Shown here: positions 1 to 8,993 of the stretch, one piece after another | Position numbering within the stretch: position 1 is the first letter of the stretch | How the letters are laid out: every line of letters starts with the position of its first letter | Source: Spirosoma oryzicola | GTDB lineage: Bacteria; Bacteroidota; Bacteroidia; Cytophagales; Spirosomataceae | Length of the DNA: 64,000 bases | NCBI RefSeq assembly: GCF_021233055.1 | Contig: NZ_CP089538.1 | Coordinates: 4,108,501-4,172,500 of the forward strand | Reading direction: 5' to 3' | Notes under the pieces: model-generated | Seen by the model: only the letters and a program-made list of their open reading frames with translations | Databases searched by the model: none | What the model was told of the DNA's origin: nothing | Position numbers and translations under genes: made by a program

Positions 1-1
1 T

Positions 2-1465
2 CCCGGCTTACCGGAAGTCGTGATCAGACCCGACGTTATTATCCTTATTTTCCTGCCGCCTTTGATTTATGCCGCAGCCTGGAATACCTCCTGGGCCGAT
101 TTCAAGGCCAATTTCCGTCCTATCTTACTGCTGGCGTTTGGTCTCGTTCTGTTCTCTACGGCGGGCGTAGCCTGGGTCGCTCACACATTTATACCGGGCT
201 TCTCGTGGCCATTGGCTTTTGTGATGGGAGCGACCGTATCGACTACCGACCCTATTGCCGGTACGGCGGTTATCAAACAAATGGGGCTGCCGCGTCGGGT
301 TATTGCCATTCTGGAAGCCGAGAGCCTTGTCAACGACGCCACGGGACTTATTGCGTATCGTTATGCCGTCGTGGCGGTAACGACCGGAAATTTTGTGCTG
401 CTGGAAGCAGGTCAACAGTTCCTTGTCGTTGTTTTAGGCGGTATTCTGATTGGTGTGGCGTTGGCATGGCTCGTCAAGGCTATTCATCAACTGACCAATG
501 ACACACCGGTTGTTGAAACCACGCTGACCCTGCTTATGCCCTTTGCAGGCTATATCGTTGCGGAGGAACTGCATGTGTCGGGCGTGCTGGCCGTATTATC
601 ATCGGGCTTGTTTCTAACGCTCCGGTCTTCCGAGTTTTTGTCGCGGCAGGCTCATTTACAGATCATCAACATCTGGAACGTTGTCACATTCCTGCTCAAT
701 AGTGCCGTATTCGTGTTCATGGGTTTACAACTCCGACGGATCTTGATGACCACGTCCGTCTATTCACCAGGAATGCTTATCGGCTACGGGGCACTGATTA
801 GTCTGGCGGTTATCGTGGCGCGCTTTGTATGGGTATTCCTGGCAAGTTATATCCCTCGGTTATTCGGCAGACACCACGCTCCGCTGTTCAACAACAAACT
901 GCTTACCGTGATAGGCTGGACGGGCATGCGGGGTGTACTCTCGCTGGCAACGGCGCTGGCCCTTCCGCTAACACTGGCAAACAAATCACCATTCCCTCAC
1001 CGCGACCTTGTTATTTTTTTCACCTGCTGCGTTATCTTTTCTACGCTCGTTCTTCAAGGTATCGCCTTACCTTTTCTGATCCGCTGGCTGAACATTGAAC
1101 CAGACCAGCGCTCCAAGCAGGATGAAGTCAAACTGCGAATTCGACTGGCAGCCAGCGCTATTGAGCACCTGGAATCGAACTATTCCCTGAGCGACGATAT
1201 ATCCGACGAGGCCCTGGCTTTGCTCAAGCATAAATACGAAACCCGCATCGACCGGCTACGCCTTCAGCAAGACCGCCGACGTCGGCATATCAATGAATCC
1301 GAAGTGAAAGAATCGCTTCGGATTCAACAGGAAATTATTCAGGTCGAGCGCGAAATGGTTTCTCAACTCCGCCGGGAAGGTCGCCACGACGACGAAGTAC
1401 TACGCACGATCCTGTATGAACTGGACCTCGAAGAGTCACGATTGCTGATGGAAACGATGGGCTAA
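2..1465 (+). CDS. CPA1-family Na+/H+ antiporter (5'-truncated by window edge)
   Basis: Inner-membrane monovalent cation/proton antiporter. The frame is open from base 2 and already reads family sequence (PGLPEVVIRPDV, then LPPLIYAAAW), so the true start lies left of the window and the GTG at 20 is not the start. Visible signatures are STTDPIAGTAVIKQMGLP, the ESLVNDATGLIAY segment with the ND pair typical of electroneutral CPA1 exchangers, and TGMRGVLSLATALALP. About ten hydrophobic segments precede a charged, helical cytoplasmic tail of roughly 115 residues rich in Arg/Glu, probably regulatory. It converges on the FAD oxidase gene with only 7 bases between stops. Family assignment is firm; whether it moves Na+, K+ or both cannot be read from sequence. 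Confidence 0.93.
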   Translation, partial: PGLPEVVIRPDVIILIFLPPLIYAAAWNTSWADFKANFRPILLLAFGLVLFSTAGVAWVAHTFIPGFSWPLAFVMGATVSTTDPIAGTAVIKQMGLPRRVIAILEAESLVNDATGLIAYRYAVVAVTTGNFVLLEAGQQFLVVVLGGILIGVALAWLVKAIHQLTNDTPVVETTLTLLMPFAGYIVAEELHVSGVLAVLSSGLFLTLRSSEFLSRQAHLQIINIWNVVTFLLNSAVFVFMGLQLRRILMTTSVYSPGMLIGYGALISLAVIVARFVWVFLASYIPRLFGRHHAPLFNNKLLTVIGWTGMRGVLSLATALALPLTLANKSPFPHRDLVIFFTCCVIFSTLVLQGIALPFLIRWLNIEPDQRSKQDEVKLRIRLAASAIEHLESNYSLSDDISDEALALLKHKYETRIDRLRLQQDRRRRHINESEVKESLRIQQEIIQVEREMVSQLRREGRHDDEVLRTILYELDLEESRLLMETMG

Positions 1466-1472
1466 TACCGGA

Positions 1473-2816
1473 CTACCCATAAATGGTCGAATCCAGAAAC
1501 GCGTTTCGAAATTTGCCTTTCGGGTCAAAATCCCGGACCAGCTTTTTGAAATCGTCCAGCTTCTCGTAGCGGGATTGCAGTTTGGCCGCCGATAGCGTAA
1601 ACAGTTTTCCCCAGTGCGGACGCGCCCCAAACGGCTCCAGCTCTTTTTCGATCATCGGCAGTACCTTACTGACCGACGCCCAATCCTGTTTCCAGGTAAA
1701 GTGAATAGCCAGGCTCGGCTGTTTGTAGGCCATACTCATCCACAAGTCGTCGGCGTCGATGGTGCGAAGTTCCGAAATCAGCAGGTGCGGGCTAATGTGG
1801 TCGCGGAGCCGCTCGACAGCAAGAATCGCTTCGACGGCATTTTTGTACGGGACAAAGTATTCCGATTGCAGTTCTTTGCCGCTGCTCGGTGTAAAGCCCA
1901 TTCGGAAGTGGGGTAAACGCTCATACCAAGGACCCGGTACGCCCATCTGTTCGGTACAGTTCTCAGCCGATATTTCGGCAATAGGATGCAGATTTTTGGT
2001 AGCCAGCGTAGCACCGAAGAAATCCGGTTTAGCCTTCGCCTGATCATCTTTCTTAGCGCGGCTTTTAATCCACACTTCATTGACGCGCTTTTTCTGCCAG
2101 TCGGTAAACAGGCTGACGCTGTAACCACCCGACATGATGGCATCGAAATTTCCGCTCATCTGATCCAGCGGGAGATCGACATACACGTCCTGCCGCATCG
2201 TAAAGGTCGGCTGTACGTCGAGCGTCATTTTTGTGACAACCCCCAACGCGCCAAGGTTAACGACAGCCGCCCGAAAGGTGTCGCCGTCTTTCGCGCGTGA
2301 CAAGGTTCGTACATCGCCATTGGCCAGCACAATTTCCATCGCCGATACCGCCGTTGCCAGATTCCCGTTTTTCACCCCTGAACCATGCGTAGCTGTTGCG
2401 CAGGCCCCAGCCACGGAGATGTGCGGTAACGACGCCAGGTTGTGTAACGCGTATCCTTTGCTATCGAGGTACGGCGCTAACTGTCCATACCGCATACTAG
2501 CGTCAACCGTTACTGTACGAGCCTCCGTATCCATTGCCAGCACCTTGTCCATCTCCCGGAGCGAGATAAAATTATGGGTGCTATCGGCAATACCGTTGAA
2601 GCAGTGACGCGTGCCCAGCACCTTCAATTTGTCGTACTTTTTTACCAGTTCCGACACCTGCTCGATTGATTTGGCAGCGTACAACCGACTGGTGCTGTAG
2701 GTATAGTTACCGGCCCAGTTCTTTAACTTTTCGTCCGATACTAGCTGAGCCAGTGGAGAGATGATTGGAGTTGCCATTAAGGCCGAAGATAGTTTAAGAA
2801 AGGTTCTTTTTTTCAT
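1473..2816 (-). CDS. FAD-linked alditol/lactone oxidase (VAO family, xylitol-oxidase-like)
   Basis: 447-residue flavoprotein of the D-arabinono-lactone/L-gulonolactone/alditol oxidase family, which oxidises polyols or aldonolactones with O2 as acceptor. LGTRHCFNGIADS near residues 68-79 is the FAD-binding loop, and His71 sits where this family attaches FAD covalently. VAGACATATHGSG near residue 135 is the second FAD-contacting stretch. The C-terminal half carries the substrate domain, ending in the DFDPKGKFRN motif typical of the family. The N-terminus (KKRTFLKLSSALMATPIISPL) looks like a Tat-type signal with a KR pair instead of RR, so export is plausible but uncertain. It is monocistronic on the minus strand. 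The substrate is unknown; the alditol-oxidase side of the family fits best. Confidence 0.88.
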   Translation of the reverse strand: MKKRTFLKLSSALMATPIISPLAQLVSDEKLKNWAGNYTYSTSRLYAAKSIEQVSELVKKYDKLKVLGTRHCFNGIADSTHNFISLREMDKVLAMDTEARTVTVDASMRYGQLAPYLDSKGYALHNLASLPHISVAGACATATHGSGVKNGNLATAVSAMEIVLANGDVRTLSRAKDGDTFRAAVVNLGALGVVTKMTLDVQPTFTMRQDVYVDLPLDQMSGNFDAIMSGGYSVSLFTDWQKKRVNEVWIKSRAKKDDQAKAKPDFFGATLATKNLHPIAEISAENCTEQMGVPGPWYERLPHFRMGFTPSSGKELQSEYFVPYKNAVEAILAVERLRDHISPHLLISELRTIDADDLWMSMAYKQPSLAIHFTWKQDWASVSKVLPMIEKELEPFGARPHWGKLFTLSAAKLQSRYEKLDDFKKLVRDFDPKGKFRNAFLDSTIYG

Positions 2817-3016
2817 AGTTACAGGGTTTCGGCTAAACTAATTGAATTAATTGATAGACCAGTCGTCTTCCAGGGAGAGATACAGCCTTGTTCATCTGAA
2901 GTCACTCTCTATCAAATGATTATTTAATCCCTATTTAAACTAATAAAAATACCAAAATAAGTTGACTCTAGCCAAATTACTCCATACATTAACCGTTGAA
3001 TCAACATTTACCGGTC

Positions 3017-3502
3017 ATGAAAACGTTATTCGTAGCAACCGCTTTTTTGTTGAGTATGGCTTCGTACAGTTGGGCTCAGACCGACACGGAAGCAATCAAA
3101 CGGGTATTGTACAACGAAACCGAAGGGTTTTTCAAGCGCGACAAAGCGAGATGGGCTGCGGCCTGGGCTCATGAGCCTTACGTGAATTTTGCGGCTAATC
3201 TATACGGGGGTGACTTTATGCTCATCAAGGGATGGGCTAATTTGGAAAAGCAGTTCGCCAACCAATTCAAGAGTTCAAAAGTCTCGGACAACGTAACGGT
3301 GCAGAATGCCAACTATATCATCCATCAAAACGGGAATATGGCTTTAGTCACCTACGATCAGACGCTGCTGGACAGTCACGGTAAGACAACATCGAAAGAG
3401 ACGCGGGTCGTTGAAAAATTCAACGGCCAATGGAAGATAATCAACGTAATTGCCCTGACCAACCTAAAGAATTTTGGGTTAGCGCAGGCGCAGAAAAAGT
3501 GA
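3017..3502 (+). CDS. secreted SnoaL/DUF4440-like (NTF2-fold) protein
   Basis: 161-residue protein. I place the start at the ATG at 3017, because an in-frame TTG 21 bases upstream adds only residues before a normal signal peptide (MKTLFVATAFLLSMASYSWAQ). The mature part reads TDTEAIKRVLYNETEGFFKRD, then an alternation of strands ending in VEKFNGQWKIINV, the pattern of small NTF2-fold proteins annotated as nuclear transport factor 2-like or DUF4440. No catalytic residues can be assigned. Such proteins are usually periplasmic or secreted and bind small molecules. It is followed by a strong hairpin terminator shared with the convergent thioredoxin gene. Function unknown beyond the fold. Confidence 0.85.
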   Translation: MKTLFVATAFLLSMASYSWAQTDTEAIKRVLYNETEGFFKRDKARWAAAWAHEPYVNFAANLYGGDFMLIKGWANLEKQFANQFKSSKVSDNVTVQNANYIIHQNGNMALVTYDQTLLDSHGKTTSKETRVVEKFNGQWKIINVIALTNLKNFGLAQAQKK

Positions 3503-3547
3503 AGTAAGCAATGTGCTGGTGTCTTCCACAGAGCATGGGTCCAACTT

Positions 3548-3606
3548 AAAAAGGAAAGAGTCCGGTCGTACACGCACGACCGGACTCTTTCCTTTTTACT
3601 TTTTTA
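3548..3606. terminator. bidirectional intrinsic terminator
   Basis: A perfect 22-bp inverted repeat (3548-3569 with 3576-3597, six-base loop) has A-runs on its left and T-runs on its right. It sits between the converging stops of the NTF2-like gene and the thioredoxin gene, so it can terminate both transcripts. Confidence 0.93.
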
Positions 3607-3608
3607 GA

Positions 3609-3917
3609 TTAGCTGAACTGTTTAACCAGCCCTTCCAGTGTGTGTAGGGGTTGAACGCCCGACTGCCGCCAAACAATCTTTCCGTCTTTAAACATGATCA
3701 TGGTCGGGATACTCCGAATCTGATACTGGTTGGCCGCAGCCTGCGCTTTATCGACGTTGATCTTAACGACCCGTACTTTATCGCCAGCGCGGTCGGTGAG
3801 TTGCTTCAGGATGGGAGCCTGCTGTTTACAGGGACCGCACCAATCGGCGTAAAAATCGACAAGTACGGGCTTGTCTCCTTTTATGATGTCCTGGAATGTT
3901 TCTTTGCTCTGATTCAT
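3609..3917 (-). CDS. trxA: thioredoxin
   Basis: 102-residue cytoplasmic thioredoxin, close to the usual 105-110. The redox-active motif WCGPCK occupies residues 26-31, preceded by VLVDFYADW, and the cis-proline loop RSIPTMIMF follows near residue 70. It has no signal peptide or membrane anchor, so it acts as a general cytoplasmic disulfide reductase fed by thioredoxin reductase (not in this window). It is a single gene, divergent from the DUF1684 gene and ending at the shared terminator. The genome may carry other thioredoxins, so the trxA label means family rather than proven orthology. Confidence 0.93.
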   Translation of the reverse strand: MNQSKETFQDIIKGDKPVLVDFYADWCGPCKQQAPILKQLTDRAGDKVRVVKINVDKAQAAANQYQIRSIPTMIMFKDGKIVWRQSGVQPLHTLEGLVKQFS

Positions 3918-4021
3918 GGCCTTGTTGCGTATGTTGATTCGATGTGGTTCTTTCGCATAGGAATAACACTGCCCTGTTCGTGGCGGTTCACTGCTATAAA
4001 CATCGCTTTGCCCGAATAGTT

Positions 4022-4627
4022 ATGCGCTTTACCCTGCTCCTATTATCCGTTTTGCTGACAACCACTGCACTCGCACAACTACCTTACGCAGAAGAAGTTG
4101 CCAAATACCGCGAAACGTACAAAAGTGACTTTATAACCTCCTCAAGTAGCCCGCTGAAATCGAAAGACGATCTGTCATTTCTGCGATTCTACGAACCCGA
4201 TTCGACCTACCGTGTTATCGCTACCATTCAGTTGACGCCTAAAGCGGAGCCGTTCGATATGCCCACCTACAGCGGCAAAACACAACCCCACGTAGCCTAC
4301 GCCCTGCTATCGTTCACGGTAAACGGCAAACCCCAACAGCTAACGATCTACCGCAATCTGAACTTGCTACGCATGCCGGAATACCGTGATTACCTGTTTC
4401 TTCCGTTTAAAGATGCTACGTCCGGCCTATCAACCTACGGCGGAGGCCGCTACCTCGACTTTCGCATGGGCGACATCAAAAACGGGCAGATGACGCTTGA
4501 CTTCAACAAAGCGTACAATCCGTATTGTGCTTACCGCGAAGGGTACTCCTGCCCGATTCCGCCCAAAAACAATGTTTTGCCGGTAGCCATTGAAGCGGGC
4601 GAAAAAACATACGGCAAGGCGCATTAA
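4022..4627 (+). CDS. secreted DUF1684 family protein
   Basis: 201-residue protein. The ATG at 4022 is preferred over an in-frame upstream start at 3944 because it opens directly on a signal peptide (MRFTLLLLSVLLTTTALAQ). The body matches DUF1684: a YRETYKSDF helix near the mature N-terminus, PLKSKDDLSFLRFY, the central YAVLSF-like strand (HVAYALLSFTVNGK), RYLDF, and the C-terminal segment DFNKAYNPYCAY with CPIPPKNN. These conserved Cys/Asn/Pro residues are diagnostic of the family, whose biochemical role is not established. It probably resides in the periplasm. It converges on the SDR gene. Confidence 0.9.
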   Translation: MRFTLLLLSVLLTTTALAQLPYAEEVAKYRETYKSDFITSSSSPLKSKDDLSFLRFYEPDSTYRVIATIQLTPKAEPFDMPTYSGKTQPHVAYALLSFTVNGKPQQLTIYRNLNLLRMPEYRDYLFLPFKDATSGLSTYGGGRYLDFRMGDIKNGQMTLDFNKAYNPYCAYREGYSCPIPPKNNVLPVAIEAGEKTYGKAH

Positions 4628-4647
4628 CCTGTTTCTTACTACCGTGC

Positions 4648-5421
4648 TTAGTAACCCCAGGCCAGTAATCCGCCATCTACGGCAATGACTTGACCAGTGA
4701 TATAGCCCGATGCGGGCATCGTCAGAAACGAAACGGCGGATGCTACCTCGGCGGGTTCGCCAATCCGGTTCATGGGCGTTCGCTTAAGAATGCCACCTAA
4801 CTTTTCGGGATTGGTCAGAACCGGCGCGGCTAAGGGCGTATTGATGTACCAGGGCGCAACCGCATTCACCCGAATTCCATCCGACGCCCATTCGACCGCC
4901 AAATTGCGCGTCAGTTGCAGCATAGCCGCTTTGGTCATGCCATACAACGAGCCACTACTGGTATGTGTAAGCCCCGACACTGACGATACGAAAACGATTT
5001 TTCCACCCGCTTCGGATTCCTTCAGCATCGGGTAAGCCGCCTGACTTAGTTCGTAGGCCGAGCGCAGGTTGGTGTTCAACACATAATCGTACTCGGCAGG
5101 ACTGTATTCGGCAGTGGGTTTCCGGATATTCGATCCGGCATTGTTGACCAGAATATCCAGCTTACCCCAGGTCGTTTTTACGGATTCAATGATCTGAGCC
5201 GCTACGCCCGGCTGACTAACATCGGCCGCAATTCCCTCGACCGTATGGCCTTGCTGCCGGTAATCGTTGATCTGTCTCTGAAGCAATTCATTGTCGCGAG
5301 CCACGATAAAAACCGAGGCTCCCAGATCGAGAAACTGACGGACAATAGCCTCGCCGATACCTTTGGTTCCGCCCGTTACGAGCGCACGTTGACCGCTCAA
5401 CGACCACAGCGTTTGATTCAT
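4648..5421 (-). CDS. SDR-family NAD(P)-dependent oxidoreductase
   Basis: 257-residue classical short-chain dehydrogenase, standard length for the family. The nucleotide-binding motif TGGTKGIG lies near residues 16-23, NNAG near 92-95, the catalytic Ser in VSSVSG near 142 and the YGMTK pair (Tyr and Lys) near 155-159. PWYINTPLA follows, and the C-terminus ends with [15 protein letters not shown], typical of the tropinone-reductase-like/3-ketoacyl-reductase group. The GGTKG glycine-rich loop and the following basic residue make NADPH likely. Cytoplasmic. It stands alone, so the substrate cannot be inferred from neighbours. Confidence 0.92.
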   Translation of the reverse strand: MNQTLWSLSGQRALVTGGTKGIGEAIVRQFLDLGASVFIVARDNELLQRQINDYRQQGHTVEGIAADVSQPGVAAQIIESVKTTWGKLDILVNNAGSNIRKPTAEYSPAEYDYVLNTNLRSAYELSQAAYPMLKESEAGGKIVFVSSVSGLTHTSSGSLYGMTKAAMLQLTRNLAVEWASDGIRVNAVAPWYINTPLAAPVLTNPEKLGGILKRTPMNRIGEPAEVASAVSFLTMPASGYITGQVIAVDGGLLAWGY

Positions 5422-5551
5422 ACAATAGCTTTTTACACGTTTTTCTCGCTAATAAGCGCGAAACTAAACGCCAATTTCCGCAGAACAAAGCTTGTTTTCC
5501 GCTTAATTTAAAACAGGTTTATCGACAAGCGCGTCTGTTCGGCTTCGGACT

Positions 5552-5573
5552 GTTGTGTCCGAATTCGTACAAC
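5552..5573. promoter_or_regulatory. candidate PadR operator upstream of padR
   Basis: GTTGT at 5552-5556 and ACAAC at 5569-5573 flank the palindromic core CGAATTCG (5560-5567), about 100 bases before the padR start. A near copy (ATTGT, CCGAAATCCGT, ACAAT) lies at 8797-8817, directly after the permease gene. The imperfect dyad and its repetition around the same operon suggest a site for the PadR protein. This is inference. Confidence 0.4.
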
Positions 5574-5669
5574 CGTGTTAATCCGAAAAGCAGTCCATTT
5601 TAACCGAAAAAGACTTTTTTAATCCTGGCAAGCCATTTGTTCTACAAAAATTGAATATATCTCAATCGT

Positions 5670-6008
5670 ATGAGAAGATCGTATCTGGGCGAGTTCGAAG
5701 AGGTGGTTTTATTGACGGTTGCCGTGCTGGGCGATGGCGCTTATGGCGTGGCGATTACCGATGAGCTTGATCGACAGACCGGGCGCTCGGTAAGCATCAG
5801 CGCCGTTCATGCCGCCCTCCATCGGTTGGAAGAAAAAGGGATGCTGTCTTCCCGCATGGGTGATGCCACCGCCGAACGCGGAGGACGTCGTAAACGGCTG
5901 TTCGCGGTCACGGCATTAGGTAGCCGGACGCTGCATGACATTCGGGCCACGCGCGACCAGTTGTGGAGTTCCATTGCGCCCAACGCTTTACCGGCTATCA
6001 GCCTATGA
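5670..6008 (+). CDS. PadR-family transcriptional regulator
   Basis: 112-residue winged-helix regulator of the short PadR type. LGEFEEVVLLTVAVLGDGAYGVAITDEL is the N-terminal helix pair, followed by a helix-turn-helix (VSISAVHAALHRLEEKGML) and the wing with GGRRKRLFAVTALG. This variant, without a long C-terminal dimerisation helix, is common in Cytophagales directly ahead of large FtsX-type permeases. Its stop overlaps the permease start (ATGA, 6005-6008), indicating translational coupling and a shared operon. It probably represses its own operon in response to an unknown envelope or toxic signal. Confidence 0.92.
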   Translation: MRRSYLGEFEEVVLLTVAVLGDGAYGVAITDELDRQTGRSVSISAVHAALHRLEEKGMLSSRMGDATAERGGRRKRLFAVTALGSRTLHDIRATRDQLWSSIAPNALPAISL

Positions 6009-8707
6009 ACGCTAAGAAACGACTAGACAGCCCAGAAAAACCAGTAGCCCCGCCCCGTTGGGCCGACCGGCTGCTCGAATGGTTCTGCGCTCCACATCTG
6101 CTGGAAGAAGTGCAGGGCGACTTGCACGAACGCTTTGAGCGCAATCAAACCCAGCTGGGCGAGCGATCCGCCCGGCGGCAGTACGCCAAAGAAGTGCTGA
6201 GTTTCCTGAAACCCTTCGCGATCAAACGAAATCCAACGGACTATCCCTCCCCTTTTTTCCTAAATCCTGCCATGCTACGCAACTTTTTCAGAATCGCCTT
6301 TCGTAATCTGGTCAAGCACAAAGCCAGTACGCTCATCAACCTGTTTGGCCTGACGCTGGGCGTAACGGCCTGCCTGGTTATCTACCTGATCACCAACTAC
6401 GAGCTAAGCTACGACACGTTTCATCCCGATAAGGAGCGGATTTACCGGCTTGTTGGCGACGTAAAATATGAAGCGAACGACGAACGGCATCCCGTTGGTT
6501 TTGTTCCCAATGCGGTTCCGGCGGCTGTTCGAAACGAGATTGCGGGCGTGGAAACGGTAACCGCTTTTCACAATATCGAAACCGACGTACTGATTCCGAA
6601 CGGCAGCGAAAAGCCGGTACGCTTCGAAAGCCGCCGGAGCACAGGCAACAATGCGGATATTATCGTTGCTGATCCACAGTACTTTTCTGTTTTCAACTAC
6701 AAATGGCTCGCTGGCAATCCCCGCACAGCGCTCAATGAACCGTTCAAACTAGTACTATCCGAGCGCAAAGCACGCACCTATTTTGGTGACATTCCCCTCC
6801 AGCAGATGCTGGGCAAAGAAGTCATTTACCGGGATTCGATACGGACTAGCGTGGCGGGTATCGTGCAAGACTGGGAGCAGCCAACCGACTTTACGTTTAC
6901 CGATTTTATTTCGATGGCTACGGTACGGGCCAGTCAGCTAAAGCAGGACATCGACCTCGATCAATGGAACGACAACTGGTCGGCATCACAGGCTTTCGTT
7001 AAACTGCCCCAGGGTACAACACCCGCTCAGCTAGCCGCTCAATTTGGACAATTTTCGAAGCGTCACTACGCGAAGGAAATGAAGTTCTGGCCGAGTTTAC
7101 AGCCACTTTTCGACCTTCATTTCAATGCTAATTATGATGACAACTACTCCCGAAAAGCGCACCTCCCGACCCTATACGGCCTGATGGGTGTTGCGGCTTT
7201 CATTCTGATCATTGCGGCTATCAATTTTATCAATCTATCGACGGCACAGTCTGTTCAGCGGTCAAAAGAAATCGGTATTCGCAAAGTCATGGGAAGCAGC
7301 CGGAACAGCCTGATCGTTCAGTTTCTGAGCGAAACAGCGCTGCTAACCTGCCTGGCGGTAGTGCTGGCTTTACTGCTTACGAAGCCGATCCTGTCATCGA
7401 TTCAATCCTTGACGCCAAACGGCTTAACGTACAGTTTATTCAGTCTCAAAACGCTCGCTTTTCTGGTGGCGATGGTGCTGATCACGTCGTTGCTGGCCGG
7501 TTTTTATCCGTCCTGGCTCTTATCATCGTACCTGCCAGCGTTGACATTAAAAGGGCAAAACGCCTTGCCCGGTAGCCAGAAAGGGTATTTCCGGAAAGGG
7601 CTGATTGTGTTTCAGTTTACGGTGTCGCTGGTTTTCATTATTGCCACGTTGATCGTCGGTCAGCAGCTTGATTTCATGCGCAACAAAGATCTGGGCTTTA
7701 CCACGAACGCTACGCTTGAAGTACGCACCCTGCGTGATGATAAAAGTCAGGTACTGGCCGAAAAAATTAAACGGTTATCGGGTGTTGATCGGATATCGAT
7801 GCAATGGTTTTCGCCGATGGGCGGTGCATACATGATGACCAAGCTGAAATATCCCGGAAAAAAGACGGTAGATATGAAGTCTTCGATCAAGGTGGGCGAT
7901 GCCAATTATATACCGCTCTATCAGTTACGCTTGCTGGCGGGTCGAAATTTTCATCCAGGGGATTCGCTTCGTGAACTGGTCATCAACGCGACTTTTGCCA
8001 AAGCTATGGGCTTCAAAAAGCCAGCCGACGCGGTAAACCAACAGCTCCAATTCAACGATAAAATGTATCCTGTCGTTGGCGTTGTCGCCGATTTCCACGA
8101 ACAGTCATTTCACGAAAAAATCTCCTCGTCTTTTATTGGCTACATCCCCCAACTAGCACGCAATATTGGCGTCAGACTAACGACAAAAGGCAGGCACGCC
8201 GACGATTTGAAAGCAACGCTAGCGAGTATTGAACAAGCCTGGAATGAGGTGTACCCAGACAACAAATTCGACTACGCATTTCTTGATGATTCCATTGCCA
8301 AACTCTACGAGAAAGAGCAGAAAACTGCTCAACTTGTCAATCTGGCGACGGCCATCGCCATCCTGATTTCCTGCATGGGCTTGTTTGGTCTGGCTACGTT
8401 CACCGCCGAACAGCGCACGAAAGAAATTGGCATTCGTAAAGTGCTTGGGGCCAGTGTCGGCAGTATCGTCGGCTTACTGTCGAAAGACTTTTTGAAGCTG
8501 GTTATCATTGCCTTGTTTATTGCTTCGCCAGTGGCGTGGTGGGCGATGACAACGTGGTTGCAGGATTTCGCCTACAAGATTGATGTGGCGTGGTGGGTGT
8601 TTGCCTTGGCGGGTTTGGCAGTGGTCCTGATTACGCTCCTGACCATCAGCTTCCAGAGCTTAAAAGCCGCCCTGACCAACCCGGTAAAGAGTTTACGAAC
8701 GGACTAA
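6005..8707 (+). CDS. FtsX/MacB-type ABC transporter permease with permease-prefix domain
   Basis: 900-residue inner-membrane permease. The ATG at 6005 overlaps the padR stop and is chosen over an upstream in-frame start at 5963. Residues about 17-70 (PRWADRLLEWFCAPHLLEEV onward) form the soluble permease-prefix domain found in these proteins. A first membrane helix (STLINLFGLTLGVTACLVIY) is followed by a MacB periplasmic core, three FtsX helices with the EIGIRKVMGSS motif, a second periplasmic core and a second FtsX unit with EIGIRKVLGAS. It is therefore a fused double FtsX permease, as in mechanotransmission-type exporters. No ATPase gene is adjacent, so an ATP-binding partner must be encoded elsewhere. 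The role may be efflux or envelope stress; the substrate is unknown. Confidence 0.93.
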   Translation: MNAKKRLDSPEKPVAPPRWADRLLEWFCAPHLLEEVQGDLHERFERNQTQLGERSARRQYAKEVLSFLKPFAIKRNPTDYPSPFFLNPAMLRNFFRIAFRNLVKHKASTLINLFGLTLGVTACLVIYLITNYELSYDTFHPDKERIYRLVGDVKYEANDERHPVGFVPNAVPAAVRNEIAGVETVTAFHNIETDVLIPNGSEKPVRFESRRSTGNNADIIVADPQYFSVFNYKWLAGNPRTALNEPFKLVLSERKARTYFGDIPLQQMLGKEVIYRDSIRTSVAGIVQDWEQPTDFTFTDFISMATVRASQLKQDIDLDQWNDNWSASQAFVKLPQGTTPAQLAAQFGQFSKRHYAKEMKFWPSLQPLFDLHFNANYDDNYSRKAHLPTLYGLMGVAAFILIIAAINFINLSTAQSVQRSKEIGIRKVMGSSRNSLIVQFLSETALLTCLAVVLALLLTKPILSSIQSLTPNGLTYSLFSLKTLAFLVAMVLITSLLAGFYPSWLLSSYLPALTLKGQNALPGSQKGYFRKGLIVFQFTVSLVFIIATLIVGQQLDFMRNKDLGFTTNATLEVRTLRDDKSQVLAEKIKRLSGVDRISMQWFSPMGGAYMMTKLKYPGKKTVDMKSSIKVGDANYIPLYQLRLLAGRNFHPGDSLRELVINATFAKAMGFKKPADAVNQQLQFNDKMYPVVGVVADFHEQSFHEKISSSFIGYIPQLARNIGVRLTTKGRHADDLKATLASIEQAWNEVYPDNKFDYAFLDDSIAKLYEKEQKTAQLVNLATAIAILISCMGLFGLATFTAEQRTKEIGIRKVLGASVGSIVGLLSKDFLKLVIIALFIASPVAWWAMTTWLQDFAYKIDVAWWVFALAGLAVVLITLLTISFQSLKAALTNPVKSLRTD

Positions 8708-8754
8708 AAGTCTTGCTCCCCATGCTGAAAGTGGTATCGCTAAGGCCACCCATT

Positions 8755-8984
8755 TGGTGGTGTCGGCGGGTCCGCCCGCGCGGTTCTCAAAACAGTATTG
8801 TCCGAAATCCGTACAATGCATGATGTGGTGGTGTCGGTTTTAAGAAACCGACACAGATTGCTGACGCGAAGTGTCGGTTTTGAGAACCGCGCGGGCGGCC
8901 CCGCCGACACCACTATAGAAGGACATCGGATCGAAGCAAATTTAACATTTCGGACAATACTGGTTCGCAAAACCGACACCACTG
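8755..8984. repeat. nested inverted-repeat island (REP-like)
   Basis: Non-coding island between the permease and GH92 genes. Arm A (8759-8793) and its inverted copy A' (8877-8911) are 35 bases long with one mismatch, built on GGTGTCGGCGGG, CCGCCCGCGCGG and TTCTCAAAAC. Arm B (8793-8808) and inverted B' (8947-8962) match over 16 bases and contain TTGTCCGAAAT, resembling the candidate operator before padR. A smaller hairpin, GTGTCGGTTT with AAACCGACAC (8831-8854), lies inside, and a further inverted partial copy AAAACCGACACC is at 8969-8980. The GTGTCGG family recurs elsewhere in the window. Confidence 0.85.
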
Positions 8985-8993
8985 AAAAATAGG

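Noticed and set aside
3944..4021. N-terminal extension of the DUF1684 gene
   Set aside because: The added 26 residues precede an ordinary signal peptide and overlap the promoter region of the divergent thioredoxin gene.
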